The notes under the pieces were generated by a model. That model was given only the letters and a program-made list of their open reading frames with translations. It was not told the DNA's origin and did not search any database. A stretch of DNA of 64,000 bases from Nitrososphaerota archaeon (GTDB lineage: Archaea; Thermoproteota; Nitrososphaeria; Nitrososphaerales; Nitrosopumilaceae): positions 1 through 64,000 of the forward strand of contig JACQCT010000027.1 in the NCBI GenBank assembly GCA_016201435.1, written 5' to 3'. A program made the translations under genes and the position numbers. Shown piece after piece: positions 8,484-17,523 of the stretch (positions are counted from its first letter, which is position 1; each line of letters starts with the position of its first letter).

Positions 8484-9842
8484 ATGTCTGAAGGAAAGAA
8501 AAGAATTCTGATTCTAGGTGGGGGATTTGCCGGAGTAGAATGTATGCGAAAATTAGAGTCATATTTTATGAATGATACCGATATCGAAATAGCTCTAGTA
8601 AGTGAAGACAATTTTCTTCTTTTCACTCCCATGCTTCCTCAAGTAGCATCAGGAATGATTGAGACCAGGCATGTTGTGATACCAATCAGAACATTGTGTA
8701 AAAAAGCCATATTTTATGAAGCTCAAATCAAAAACATTGATCCTTATGGAAAGATTGTAACTCTTACTGGAACTAACGAACGGCGTGGTATTTCTTTACA
8801 TTATGATTTCCTTGTTATTGCATTAGGAAGTCAAACGAATTTTTTTGGAATTGATAAAATGGAAGAGAGGGCATATTCTATGAAGACGCTAAACGATGCA
8901 GTGGTTTTACGAAATAGAATAATAGACATGTTAGAGCAAGCAGAAAACGAAAGCGATCCAATTCTTAAGAAAAGTTTACTCACCCTTGTAATAGTTGGAG
9001 CTGGATTTGCAGGAATTGAAACAGCTGGTGAGTTAAATGACTTTGTACAAGATGCAAGAAAATATTATCCAAATATAAAAAAAGAAGACATTAGGGTAAT
9101 TGTTTTAGAAGCCGTCTCGTTTATCTTACCAGGATTTAATGAAAAGTTAGCTAAATTTGCACTAGAAAAACTAACACAGCATGGAATAGAGGTTAAACTT
9201 GGCAAGAAACTTTCAAGTTTTTCCGGTTCCGAGGTAATAATAGAAGACGTGGTTGATCCAAATAAAACTCCAGCAAGCCAACCTGTTATCGAATCAATTC
9301 AGACAAGAACTTTGGTTTGGACTGCAGGTATTACCCCAGTTGATATAATAAAAAAATCTGTCTTTAAGACAAATAGGGGAGGAATTGTTGTAAACGAATT
9401 TTTGGAAGCTTCAGATTTTCCAGAAGTTTTTGCCATTGGAGATTGTTGTTATTTACTAAATCCACAGACCAATAGACCATATCCCCCAACTGCACAAAGT
9501 GCAGAAGCTGGAGCAAAAATTGTGGCATATAATTTACAAGCTATAATAAAAAATAAACAAAAAAAGAAATTTGAGTTTTCTTCAAGAGGCCAGATGGCAA
9601 TTATAGGAAAGAGATCAGCTATTGCAACCATATTTGGATTACATTTGCATGGTTTTGTAGCATGGTGGATTTGGAGAACAGTCTATCTTTCTAAAATTCC
9701 AAGACTTGACAAACGAGTAAGGATTTTTGTTGATTGGACTATAGATCTGCTCTTTGACAGAGACATATCCAGATTGAAAATCTTTAGACGTGAATTACCT
9801 ATGGAATACAAAGAACTTGATGAAGTTGATGATGTTTGGTAA
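8484..9842 (+). CDS. NDH-2-like NAD(P)H:quinone oxidoreductase
   Basis: A 452-residue flavoprotein with two dinucleotide folds. An FAD site GGGFAGVECMRKL lies at about residues 11-23, an NAD(P)H site VGAGFAGIETAGEL at about 170, and the second FAD contact VFAIGDC at about 315. The GYPPTAQ-like segment (PYPPTAQSAEAGA) and the amphipathic C-terminal part (HGFVAWWIWRTVYLSKIPR) that peripherally binds the membrane are typical of type II NADH dehydrogenases. It probably transfers electrons from NAD(P)H to the quinone pool without pumping protons. Single-gene unit. Confidence 0.9.
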   Translation: MSEGKKRILILGGGFAGVECMRKLESYFMNDTDIEIALVSEDNFLLFTPMLPQVASGMIETRHVVIPIRTLCKKAIFYEAQIKNIDPYGKIVTLTGTNERRGISLHYDFLVIALGSQTNFFGIDKMEERAYSMKTLNDAVVLRNRIIDMLEQAENESDPILKKSLLTLVIVGAGFAGIETAGELNDFVQDARKYYPNIKKEDIRVIVLEAVSFILPGFNEKLAKFALEKLTQHGIEVKLGKKLSSFSGSEVIIEDVVDPNKTPASQPVIESIQTRTLVWTAGITPVDIIKKSVFKTNRGGIVVNEFLEASDFPEVFAIGDCCYLLNPQTNRPYPPTAQSAEAGAKIVAYNLQAIIKNKQKKKFEFSSRGQMAIIGKRSAIATIFGLHLHGFVAWWIWRTVYLSKIPRLDKRVRIFVDWTIDLLFDRDISRLKIFRRELPMEYKELDEVDDVW

Positions 9843-9854
9843 AAAGAAAATCAT

Positions 9855-10553
9855 TCATGAAGAGTTTTGTGATTTTTTAAGAGATTTTTTTCTTTTGATT
9901 AAAATTCCTACAGCTGTACCTATGCCTATCATAATTCCTACACCTATACCAATTTCAAATGTAAAGTTGGTTGATGATTCATTTGATTTATTTGAAACTA
10001 TTTGAAAGGAATTTAGGACATCATCAAAGTTTTGTAATTCGTCGTCAAAATGTTTTTCCTGATTTGCATAGGTAATTGCATAGAATTTGTCGTTTGCTGA
10101 TATGGTAGCTTCTTTAAATTTTATTATGAATCCCTGATTTTGGGATATGAATTCACCTTTTGATTCTGAAATATCCGCATCATATCCATTGATTTTTTTG
10201 GTTTCATCAGATAAGAAAATCAACCTACCGGCATCAACAGCAGGCTGAAGTCGTGTTTTCTCATCTTTTACATATTCTTCAAGTAAAGTTCCATTCGAAT
10301 TTATAACAGAAATCGAGATGGCTGGTGCGAATCCTTCTATTTTTGGACCAACTACAACAACATCAGGTGCATTTGGCTGTGTCTTTTTTAATTCTTGTAC
10401 TGTCCAATTATCTGGCGGATGAAAAGAAAATCCTAATGGTTGGTTAGCATAATTTCCTGTTTCTTCTGTAGAGTTGGAGCTTGCAAATATTTGAGGTGTC
10501 AAGCTTACAAAAAGAAGAAAACAAATGCTTGACACAAGAATGTTAAAACGCAA
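9855..10553 (-). CDS. Secreted PsbP-like protein with C-terminal membrane anchor
   Basis: 232 residues. A signal peptide covers about residues 1-24 (ending PQIFASS). An extracellular domain begins GFSFHPPDNWTVQEL, like the start of PsbP/DUF1795-type domains, and ends in the SFQIV strand. A hydrophobic anchor with glycines (IGIGVGIMIGIGTAVGILI) and a basic tail KRKKSLKK finish the protein. It is therefore an outside-facing membrane-anchored protein. Function unknown. Convergent with the NDH-2-like gene. Confidence 0.78.
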   Translation of the reverse strand: MRFNILVSSICFLLFVSLTPQIFASSNSTEETGNYANQPLGFSFHPPDNWTVQELKKTQPNAPDVVVVGPKIEGFAPAISISVINSNGTLLEEYVKDEKTRLQPAVDAGRLIFLSDETKKINGYDADISESKGEFISQNQGFIIKFKEATISANDKFYAITYANQEKHFDDELQNFDDVLNSFQIVSNKSNESSTNFTFEIGIGVGIMIGIGTAVGILIKRKKSLKKSQNSS

Positions 10554-10633
10554 TAACTGAATTCGCCAACCTCTATAATAAAAGCCAATTGTAAAATTTT
10601 GTAGATTATATTACGACGTTGAAAAACAAACAT

Positions 10634-11335
10634 ATGGGAGAAGTTTATGCTGTAGGAGTAGGTCCTGGATCTCCTAGATACATCACTGATGTCGTAAAAG
10701 AAATAATACTATATTCTGATATAGTAGTTGGATACAAATACACACTTAAAACAATTGAGAGACTTTTGGTCAATAAAGAAGTGCATGAAATAACCATGCA
10801 AGATCAAGAAGAAATCTATCAGAAAATTGCAAAAACATTGGGTGATAAGACATTAGTTGTTCCATTCACTGGGGATGTGAATTTCTCGGAATCTGAAGTT
10901 GTAGACAGACTAATTGAGATTTTTGGAGATGTGCAAATAATTCCTGGCATTAGTTCTATTCAAGTTGCAGCATCAAAAGCAAGAGTGCCTCTTGATAAAA
11001 GCAAAGTGATCACTATGCACATAACTACAAGTATTGAAGAAAAAAAGATCGAACTGCAAAAGGCATTATTAGATGGATATAGTGTGGTACTCGTACCAAG
11101 ACCTTGGCCTAAAGATCCCTCTAAACATTTTATGCAGTCTGAGATTGCTTTTTATTTGAAAGATCATGGGTTTGATACCTCAAAAATAAAAGTTCATGTT
11201 TTTGAATTTTTAACTACAGAGAAAGAGACTTCGTTTGTAGGTATGGTTAAGGATTTGGAGGGAAAACAGTTTTCAGATCTTTCAGTAATGGTTTTTGATC
11301 AAACAAAACTTGAATCATACATTAATTTTAAGTAA
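10634..11335 (+). CDS. cbiE: Cobalt-precorrin-7 (C5)-methyltransferase CbiE
   Basis: About 233 residues of the SAM-dependent tetrapyrrole methylase fold. Family motifs are the N-terminal VGVGPGSPRYIT loop, the TGDVNFSESEVVDRL segment in place of GDP-type loops, and the IIPGISSIQVAASKARVP segment that is characteristic of CbiE. It methylates C5 of the corrin ring in anaerobic-route cobalamin synthesis. A TTG at 10619 is possible, but TATA-like GATTATATTA (10603-10612) sits about 26 bases before ATG 10634, so the later start is used. No other cobalamin gene is adjacent; CbiT is not fused. Confidence 0.87.
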   Translation: MGEVYAVGVGPGSPRYITDVVKEIILYSDIVVGYKYTLKTIERLLVNKEVHEITMQDQEEIYQKIAKTLGDKTLVVPFTGDVNFSESEVVDRLIEIFGDVQIIPGISSIQVAASKARVPLDKSKVITMHITTSIEEKKIELQKALLDGYSVVLVPRPWPKDPSKHFMQSEIAFYLKDHGFDTSKIKVHVFEFLTTEKETSFVGMVKDLEGKQFSDLSVMVFDQTKLESYINFK

Positions 11336-11346
11336 ATAATTTTGAT

Positions 11347-12978
11347 CTAGTGTAGTCCAGGATTATGAGATGGGGCTGCTATTATTTGTGAAGAGGAAGG
11401 TGGAATTGAAACTATAACTCCATTCATCCATGTATATGTTGGATCATAAAACCTGATGATTCCTACATCATTTAGTGTAAATTGAAATGATTGTCCTGGT
11501 GCAAGAACACCACTGTCAAATTTTCCATCTGGTGTAAAAGGATTATCTGGTTTTTGTGTACTTATTCCACTAAGAACTCTGTGAGATACTGTATCATTGT
11601 TTGTCCAAATTATGGTGGCGCCAGGAATGATTTGTAGATCGGTTGGTAAGTAATAGTGATTGGTATAAAGTTGGTTTTGTTGTGATGCAGAACCTTGAGA
11701 TTGATATGAACCTGGTTGTATGCTTATTTGAATGGGTTTGCTTTGTGTTGATGTTTGTGAAATTGATGATATCACACCGTTAATCCATGTGTATGTTGGA
11801 TCATAGAATGTTATAGTTCCTATACGACTCATCGTATATTGAAATATTTGTCCTGGTAGAATAGTACCGCTGTTAATTTGTCCATCTGGTTGAAATGAAG
11901 GTGCGTTTGCTGTTGGATTAGCAGTTCCACCCTGTCCTTGTGTTGTTGTAGATAAAATTCCACTAAGAAGTGTGTGTGATACAGAGTCGTTGTTTGTCCA
12001 AACAATGGTAGTGCCAGGTGTAATTTGTATGGAAGGTGGAGAAACAACTTGTCCTGACTTCATAGTTGATGCTCCTTTTAATATTGAAATTTGAGTTGTC
12101 TTTACTTGTGTAGTAATTTCTGATTTTGATGTTATGGCACCTGACATCCACAAATACGATGGATCATAGAATGTTATAGTTCCAACACTATTTACTGTAA
12201 ATTGAAATGATTGTCCTGGTGCAAGAACAGGACTGATGATTTGTCCATCTGGAGTAAGTGAGGCTTTTGCATTTGTTGTTGATGTGGATATAACTCCGCT
12301 TTCAATTTGGTGTGGTACAGAGTCGTTGTTTGTCCAAACAATGGTAGTGCCAGGTGTAATTTGTATGGAAGATAGTGAGAAAAAAATTTGGTTATTAGGA
12401 CTGGATGAACCAGATACAATGCTTACTTGGATTGTATTTCCTTGTGATGTTGGAGTTTGTGTCGGTGTGGTTTGTGGTGGAGTAACGCTAGAAATCGTTG
12501 AAGCTATTTTTGCACTGTAAGCTACCTGAAATGGTTCAGCTGTGCCAGTTATCTTTCCTGTAAAGTAATAAACTGAGCCTTCTTGACTTGTTTGAACTAG
12601 TCTCCCAAATATGTTGACATGAATTGTGTCACCGTTTGAATTTTGGGCATCACCTGTAATCACTATAAATTGTCCATTACGCAATAGTGTCGAAGTCCAA
12701 ATTCCAGAATTAAGATAATTATTGCCAGAAATAGAAACTAGACCATTCTCTAGTGTTACCGGAGTGTTGCCATTGTTATTAGCCCCTGTAGAAAACTGTA
12801 AATCAATCTCAGAATTTTGAATGGTTTGGGTTCCTACTACAAAACCAGTGGCTTGTAATAGATACTTGTTATCTGATACTAATTGAGAATAAGCATGAGG
12901 TAATGAGATTGTCAGCAATATTCCTGTAATTGAGATTAGTAAAATTAATCCAAGTTTCATTATTGAATTAAAGTTCAA
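11347..12978 (-). CDS. Secreted protein with three cupredoxin-like repeats lacking copper ligands
   Basis: 543 residues with a signal peptide ending near AYS (residue 31). Residues about 35-160 form a separate beta domain, followed by a Thr/Pro/Gln linker. Three plastocyanin-like repeats occupy about 183-283, 295-404 and 415-524. Each has the strand PGTTIVWTNNDSV and the first copper-type histidine (SVPHQ, SVSHT, TVSHR). Where active cupredoxins have a Cys-x-x-His loop, all three read FYDP[ST]Y[LT]W, so the cysteine is Asp and the second histidine is Tyr. The fold is kept, but type-1 copper binding looks lost. Probably cell-surface or periplasmic, with a structural role. Confidence 0.85.
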   Translation of the reverse strand: MNFNSIMKLGLILLISITGILLTISLPHAYSQLVSDNKYLLQATGFVVGTQTIQNSEIDLQFSTGANNNGNTPVTLENGLVSISGNNYLNSGIWTSTLLRNGQFIVITGDAQNSNGDTIHVNIFGRLVQTSQEGSVYYFTGKITGTAEPFQVAYSAKIASTISSVTPPQTTPTQTPTSQGNTIQVSIVSGSSSPNNQIFFSLSSIQITPGTTIVWTNNDSVPHQIESGVISTSTTNAKASLTPDGQIISPVLAPGQSFQFTVNSVGTITFYDPSYLWMSGAITSKSEITTQVKTTQISILKGASTMKSGQVVSPPSIQITPGTTIVWTNNDSVSHTLLSGILSTTTQGQGGTANPTANAPSFQPDGQINSGTILPGQIFQYTMSRIGTITFYDPTYTWINGVISSISQTSTQSKPIQISIQPGSYQSQGSASQQNQLYTNHYYLPTDLQIIPGATIIWTNNDTVSHRVLSGISTQKPDNPFTPDGKFDSGVLAPGQSFQFTLNDVGIIRFYDPTYTWMNGVIVSIPPSSSQIIAAPSHNPGLH

Positions 12979-13016
12979 AGTTGTATTTAATTAATAGGTA
13001 AAATTTATCAACATAA

Positions 13017-13747
13017 TTAGGCAATTCCTGGCTGCTTGTCTTTCCTAGTCAGACCATTCATGTAGTTCATTTGCTGTTCCATGAACTTTTTCCTTTTTTC
13101 TTCTTCCAAGTCTTTCATGTCTAATGGTTTTATTTTCAGTAATTCTAAAAGTTTGACAAGGATTGTTTGCGTTGCTTTTGGTTGTATGATATTTGGATTA
13201 TCAATTTCCATAAGAATGCAAATACTATCAAGTTTTTTTCTTTTGCAATACCAAGCACCAATCCATTAAAGCCAGTTATCTGTCCCTTGCCATTTAGAAG
13301 TTCGATCTTTTGTTTTTTTAGTAGATTAGTAAGGTTAGTTGATGATGCAACACCAAATAACTTGGGTTCTGCAGGACTAGGAGATCTTAGTGCTGCTCCA
13401 ACGGAGTATAGTGTATTGACTTTGAGTTTTTTAGCCATGTTAACTACCTCATAACACAATTCATACAATCTTCTTGGATCTGAGGGATTAAATTCGCCAG
13501 AAAAAATTACAAGGTTTTCTTTTTCACAATAATGAAATTTGTAGCTTGATTGATTATATTGAATCAGACCTTTTTCATAAGACACCGCAGGAGGCCAAAA
13601 TGCATAGATTTCAGCAAACAATTTCGCTTTTAGTTTTTTTACAAGAAAGTCCATTCCCATTCCTGCAACATTACCCATGTCAGGAAGGGCTGCAATCATG
13701 TTTGGATTTTTTAATTTTGGAAGAGTGTGGATTTTTAGACCAAGCAT
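13017..13747 (-). pseudogene. PAC2-family protein (proteasome assembly chaperone-like), split by a frameshift
   Basis: Two overlapping frames encode one protein. The upstream part (from ATG 13747) carries the PAC2 core: MIAALPDMGNVAGMG, a middle YSVGAALRSPSP segment and FNGLVLGIAKEKN. The downstream part (to 13017) continues as LDSICILMEIDNPNIIQPKATQTILVKLLELL, which is how archaeal PAC2 proteins normally continue. The frame changes at the A7 run within about 13231-13238 on the minus strand; one extra A restores a single ORF of about 243 residues. PAC2 proteins help proteasome assembly or act as ATP-grasp-like partners. Real mutation or a base-calling error cannot be told apart here. Confidence 0.8.
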
Positions 13748-13783
13748 TATTGTTTTATATTTTATGTTAAAATAAAAACGAAT

Positions 13784-14317
13784 CTAAGATTCTAGATGAA
13801 TGTTGGATCCATATTGACTTATCATTGTAGCTTCGATGAATCCTCCCGCAAGTAGAAGGGCAATTGCAATTCCTATTTCAATTATGGTTGGTCGAATTTC
13901 CTGTTTTAGTGGATTTTTTTTAATTATACTCCAGATGAGGATGAAGCTTCGAGACATTCCTATAGAATAAGCTGCAAGTTCCATTACTCCAAAGGGAGAT
14001 ACGATTAGGATAGTTATTGGTGGTATATTGGCAAGTAATGGGGATGAAGATGCAATGGCACTAAAAGCAATGCCTGTTGATGCGGATGCAAATAATCCCC
14101 AAACAATTCCAAAACCTGGAATAAACATTGGTAATCCAATTGAAGCATTATGTACAAATATTCCAATTGCGTCAATTCCTTGTACTGCCTGTTCAAATTC
14201 TTTGAGAAATGTTTTAGCATCTTCTGGTGATATGTTGATTTCAGCACCTATAGAAAATGATGTAGCAAAAATACCAACAAAGATAAACCCAATTAAAATT
14301 CTTTTTTTCTTTAACAT
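13784..14317 (-). CDS. SpoIIM-like integral membrane protein
   Basis: 177 residues with four to five hydrophobic segments. The family-type order is visible: an N-terminal membrane segment, a helical stretch with FVHNASIGLPMFIPGFGIVWGLFAS, then PPITILIVSPFGVMELAAYSIGMS, and the last EIGIAIALLLAGGFIEATM segment that is typical of the SpoIIM/DUF95 group. Archaeal members are not linked to sporulation and their function is unknown. The start ATG 14317 lies just behind a short upstream gap and is divergent from the DP1 gene. Confidence 0.85.
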   Translation of the reverse strand: MLKKKRILIGFIFVGIFATSFSIGAEINISPEDAKTFLKEFEQAVQGIDAIGIFVHNASIGLPMFIPGFGIVWGLFASASTGIAFSAIASSSPLLANIPPITILIVSPFGVMELAAYSIGMSRSFILIWSIIKKNPLKQEIRPTIIEIGIAIALLLAGGFIEATMISQYGSNIHLES

Positions 14318-14396
14318 GTTTTGAGTTGAATTAAACTCTATTTGAGGGTTGATGGTTTGAAACAGATTTAATTAAAAGTTCTATTATGAGTCCTTG

Positions 14397-15824
14397 ATGA
14401 AAGAAGACGTCTCATCTGTGTTGACCTATGCATTAAGCAGGGGTTTCCAGATTCATCCTGATGCTTTTAAAATCCTTGAAAAAATTGATGTAAAGGAGCT
14501 TGAGAGAATAATCAAGCAAGTAGTAAGAGAAAAAACAAAACAAAACTTGTTTTTGATAAATCAAAATGATTTGAAAATGTTTGTTGATTCTGGAATTGAT
14601 GAAAACATAGAAAATAATCATGTAATTTTATCAGATCCTACAAAAAAAATTACTTCAGCAGAAGGAATTGATGGTTTTAGTGCACTTTTTGCAAGCCGGT
14701 ACTCAAAATTATTAAAAATAATCTTGCAGAGGTCTCAATCTAAAAAACTAAGCCCTATAGATACCATCAAAAGCGGTAAAATCAAAGAGGAGGTTTTTGT
14801 AGCCGGCCTTTTGATGGACCGAAAGATAGACAGGGATGTGACAAAACTAGTTGTAGATGACCCTACGGGGTCCCTTGAGGTATTGGTGTTTAACAAGGAC
14901 CTCCAAGAGACGGTAAATTCTCTCCTAATGGACCAGTTCGTAATGTTTACAATTGTTCCGGGGAAAAATGGTGGTTTTATTGTAAAAGATTTGGTTGTGC
15001 CAGACGTTCCAGACCACGTGACAAATCGTTCAAAGACAGAGACCTATGCCGTTTTGATCTCTGATTTGCACGTAGGAAGCAAATATTTCATGGAAAAGGA
15101 GTTTGCCGAATTTGTCGAGTGGCTCTCAAGTCCAGACCCAATAGCAAGGAAGGTTCGTTTTGTTCTAGTTGGTGGTGATGTGGTTGATGGAATCGGGATT
15201 TTCCCAAATCAGGACAAGGAGTTGCTTTTGGTTGATACCAGTGAACAGATGTTAAAAGCAGCTGAATTGCTAGACAAAATTCCAAAACACATCAAAGTTT
15301 TCATAATTCCGGGAAACCATGATCCAGGTAGAAGAGCTCTGCCCCAGCCTGCAATTCCAGAAAAACATAATATGACTTTGTGGAATAGGGAAAATTTCTT
15401 CATGTTAGGTAATCCTTCCATGATAGAGCTAAATGGCGTCAAAATTTTGATGTTTCATGGACAAAGCTTGGATGATGTTGTTGGAACCACACCTGGTCTT
15501 AGCTACTCACAACCTGCAAAAGCAATGAGGGTTTTACTAAAAGCAAGGCACCTAAGCCCTATCTATGGAAAACGAACTCCAATTGCACCTGAGACAGAAG
15601 ATATGATGGTGATAAATGATGTCCCGGATATTTTTCATTCAGGGCATATCCATGTTGTTGATCTTGATATGTACAAAGGCACGCTTATTGTAAACTCTGG
15701 AGCTTGGCAAACACAGACAGCATACCAAACAAGTGTAGGAGTCACACCAACTCCAGGAATTGCCGTGATTGTAAATTTAGCAACGATGAAGGTTTTTACC
15801 AAAGACTTTACTGAAAAAGAATAA
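14397..15824 (+). CDS. dp1: DNA polymerase D small subunit DP1 (3'-5' exonuclease)
   Basis: 475 residues. An N-terminal helical domain (about 1-100) is followed by an OB-fold (about 125-195) and the calcineurin-like phosphodiesterase domain with all metal motifs intact: DLHVG, GGDVVDG, IPGNHDPGR, HGQS and HSGHIH. It provides proofreading and holds the large subunit DP2. An in-frame TTG three bases earlier (14394) is possible; TATA-like ATTTAATTAAAAG is about 26 bases before ATG 14397. The gene lies 1.3 kb from the candidate origin and 4.2 kb from the DP2 gene. Confidence 0.96.
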   Translation: MKEDVSSVLTYALSRGFQIHPDAFKILEKIDVKELERIIKQVVREKTKQNLFLINQNDLKMFVDSGIDENIENNHVILSDPTKKITSAEGIDGFSALFASRYSKLLKIILQRSQSKKLSPIDTIKSGKIKEEVFVAGLLMDRKIDRDVTKLVVDDPTGSLEVLVFNKDLQETVNSLLMDQFVMFTIVPGKNGGFIVKDLVVPDVPDHVTNRSKTETYAVLISDLHVGSKYFMEKEFAEFVEWLSSPDPIARKVRFVLVGGDVVDGIGIFPNQDKELLLVDTSEQMLKAAELLDKIPKHIKVFIIPGNHDPGRRALPQPAIPEKHNMTLWNRENFFMLGNPSMIELNGVKILMFHGQSLDDVVGTTPGLSYSQPAKAMRVLLKARHLSPIYGKRTPIAPETEDMMVINDVPDIFHSGHIHVVDLDMYKGTLIVNSGAWQTQTAYQTSVGVTPTPGIAVIVNLATMKVFTKDFTEKE

Positions 15825-15837
15825 TGTTATTTTAATT

Positions 15838-17082
15838 TTATATTAAATCTTCAAGTGTTAGATCTTCTTTGAATGCTTTTTTGACCGTATCAGGTTGTAG
15901 TGTAAGGCTGAATTTTTTTGTCCTTCCATGCATTCCCTGATGAATGATTTTCCCTGATATCAGACCTGTCATCTCTATTTCACTGAGTATTTGGGTGACG
16001 CGCCTTTGGGTAAGTTCCTTTTGTCTAATTATTTTGCAGAGGTTTTTGTAAGAATGGTAAATTTCTCCCGTTGTAGTTCCATTTGCTTTCATTACAGCCA
16101 AAATTAGCAATTTTTCATGTAGTGGGTAAGAATTGAGTGCAGTGGTTTCCTTGTCTTCTTCCATTTTTAGTGAAGCTTTTCTGATGTGTTCTTCTTTGAT
16201 AGAGTCTGCCTGTTCCCGTTCTGCTATTTCTCCTGCAACACGTAAGAGATCAATGGCTCGTCTTGCATCCCCATGTTCTTGGCCTGCCATTGCAGCACAG
16301 AGGTTTATTGCTGCCTGCTCAATTGCTTTGGAAATGAATGCGATTTTGATTCTTTCTTCAAGAATTTCTTTGATTTGTCCTACACTATAATTTGTAAATA
16401 CAATTTCCTCTTCACTTAGGCTACTTAAGACCCTAGGATCTAATCTTTCTTTGAATGTAAGATCGTTTGAAATGCCTACTAGTGTAAGTGAGCCTTTCTT
16501 GAGTCTCTCATTTGCTCTGGTAAGTGAGTAAAAGACGTCTTTGCCTGTTTTTGATACTAGCTCTGCGAGATAATCAATCTCATCTATCACAAAGACAGTG
16601 TTTAATCCATTTTCACCAATTGCCAAAATTATACGGTTGAATATCTCGCTAATTGAAAGCCCTGTTGTTGGAAACTCTTTTTCTCCTCCCTTGTCTAATA
16701 GCTGTCTACCTAGTTTTATCAACAAGCCGTATAAGGTACCCTCCTCTTTTGCATTAGCGCAAAGTAGTTGGATAGGAAATGATCCTTCCTTTACTCTTTC
16801 TTTAATCTTGTTTAGGACTTTGGTTACAACTAGAGTTTTACCTGTTCCAGGTTTTCCATATACTAGTAAATTGGATGGACGTGCTTTCTTCAATAAAGGT
16901 AGTAGAGATTGAGTGACTTTTTTTTGCTCGTCTTCACGGTGCAATATTATATCAGGAACAAATGTAAAATGCAACACTTCTCTGTTTTTGAATAATGATT
17001 TGCCGCTTTGTGCATCATCTAATAATTTATCAATAGAATCTTTTACCATTAACCCACACACCAGTGTTTCTTCTCTGTCCAC
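15838..17082 (-). CDS. cdc6: Origin-binding initiator Orc1/Cdc6
   Basis: Up to 414 residues. AAA+ core with Walker A YGKPGTGKTLV (about 74-84), Walker B FVIDEIDYLAEL, a sensor-2 type EHGDARRAIDLLR segment and a C-terminal winged helix (KELTQRRVTQILSEIEMTGLI) that contacts origin DNA. The GTG at 17082 or ATG 17049 (MVKDSIDKLLDDAQ) could be the start. TATA-like TATTATC near 17098-17105 favours a transcript beginning around 17075-17082. It points away from the repeat-rich region at 17.1-17.5 kb, the usual place of an archaeal origin. Confidence 0.95.
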   Translation of the reverse strand: MDREETLVCGLMVKDSIDKLLDDAQSGKSLFKNREVLHFTFVPDIILHREDEQKKVTQSLLPLLKKARPSNLLVYGKPGTGKTLVVTKVLNKIKERVKEGSFPIQLLCANAKEEGTLYGLLIKLGRQLLDKGGEKEFPTTGLSISEIFNRIILAIGENGLNTVFVIDEIDYLAELVSKTGKDVFYSLTRANERLKKGSLTLVGISNDLTFKERLDPRVLSSLSEEEIVFTNYSVGQIKEILEERIKIAFISKAIEQAAINLCAAMAGQEHGDARRAIDLLRVAGEIAEREQADSIKEEHIRKASLKMEEDKETTALNSYPLHEKLLILAVMKANGTTTGEIYHSYKNLCKIIRQKELTQRRVTQILSEIEMTGLISGKIIHQGMHGRTKKFSLTLQPDTVKKAFKEDLTLEDLI

Positions 17083-17121
17083 ATATGGATTCTATCTTTG
17101 ATAATACAATTAGAATAGAAT

Positions 17122-17523
17122 AACTAAACCAAATTTAGTTTATCATTAATTATTTTTATTTTCTTTAAAAAAATATTTTTTAATTAAGCTAGAGTGGAAG
17201 TATTGGTGTGTGGGTATGCCTAGAACAAAGTTAACATCATGTGAACAAAATGTTAAACTGGATGTGGAAAAGCCTAATTTGACCCCTTTATTTCCACTCT
17301 AGGCGTGAAGTTAGGTCTTAACAATGTTAAGGTTGTAAAATAGACCCCTATATTTCCAGTCCAGGCATGAAATTCATCCATATTGTGGTATAAAGGGAAA
17401 GTGCCTAGTTAAGGTGCCAAAACAAATCAGGCGTGGGCTAGGCAGTGAATGTTAACAAACACACTGGTTAACAAATATTCTTTGATCTGTTCAAGTGTTA
17501 AGGTGTTAACTCAATCGATCACA
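17122..17523. other. Candidate replication origin: repeats and AT-rich tract beside cdc6
   Basis: A 400-base gene-free stretch between cdc6 and the winged-helix gene. It has an AT-only tract (about 17141-17187), an inverted pair CTAGAGTGGAA (17189-17199) and TTCCACTCTAG (17292-17302), and two direct copies of a 32-base unit at 17281-17312 and 17343-17374 (GACCCCTTTATTTCCACT... and GACCCCTATATTTCCAGT...). At least four GTTAAC hexamers are present (17230, 17451, 17467, 17505), two of them as GTTAACAAA 16 bases apart. Near cdc6, AACTAAA/TTTAGTT forms a further inverted repeat. The layout of repeats around an AT-rich tract next to orc1/cdc6 is what archaeal origins show. Confidence 0.7.
17281..17374 (+). 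repeat. Two direct 32-base repeats in the candidate origin
   Basis: Copies begin at 17281 and 17343. About 26 of 32 positions agree, with shared cores GACCCCT, TATTTCCA and AGGC followed by TGAA. They could be initiator-binding boxes; they do not match an ORB consensus that I can state with certainty. Confidence 0.65.

Noticed and set aside
11347-12530. Three long direct DNA repeats and antisense frames
   Set aside because: They result from the three cupredoxin-like protein repeats.
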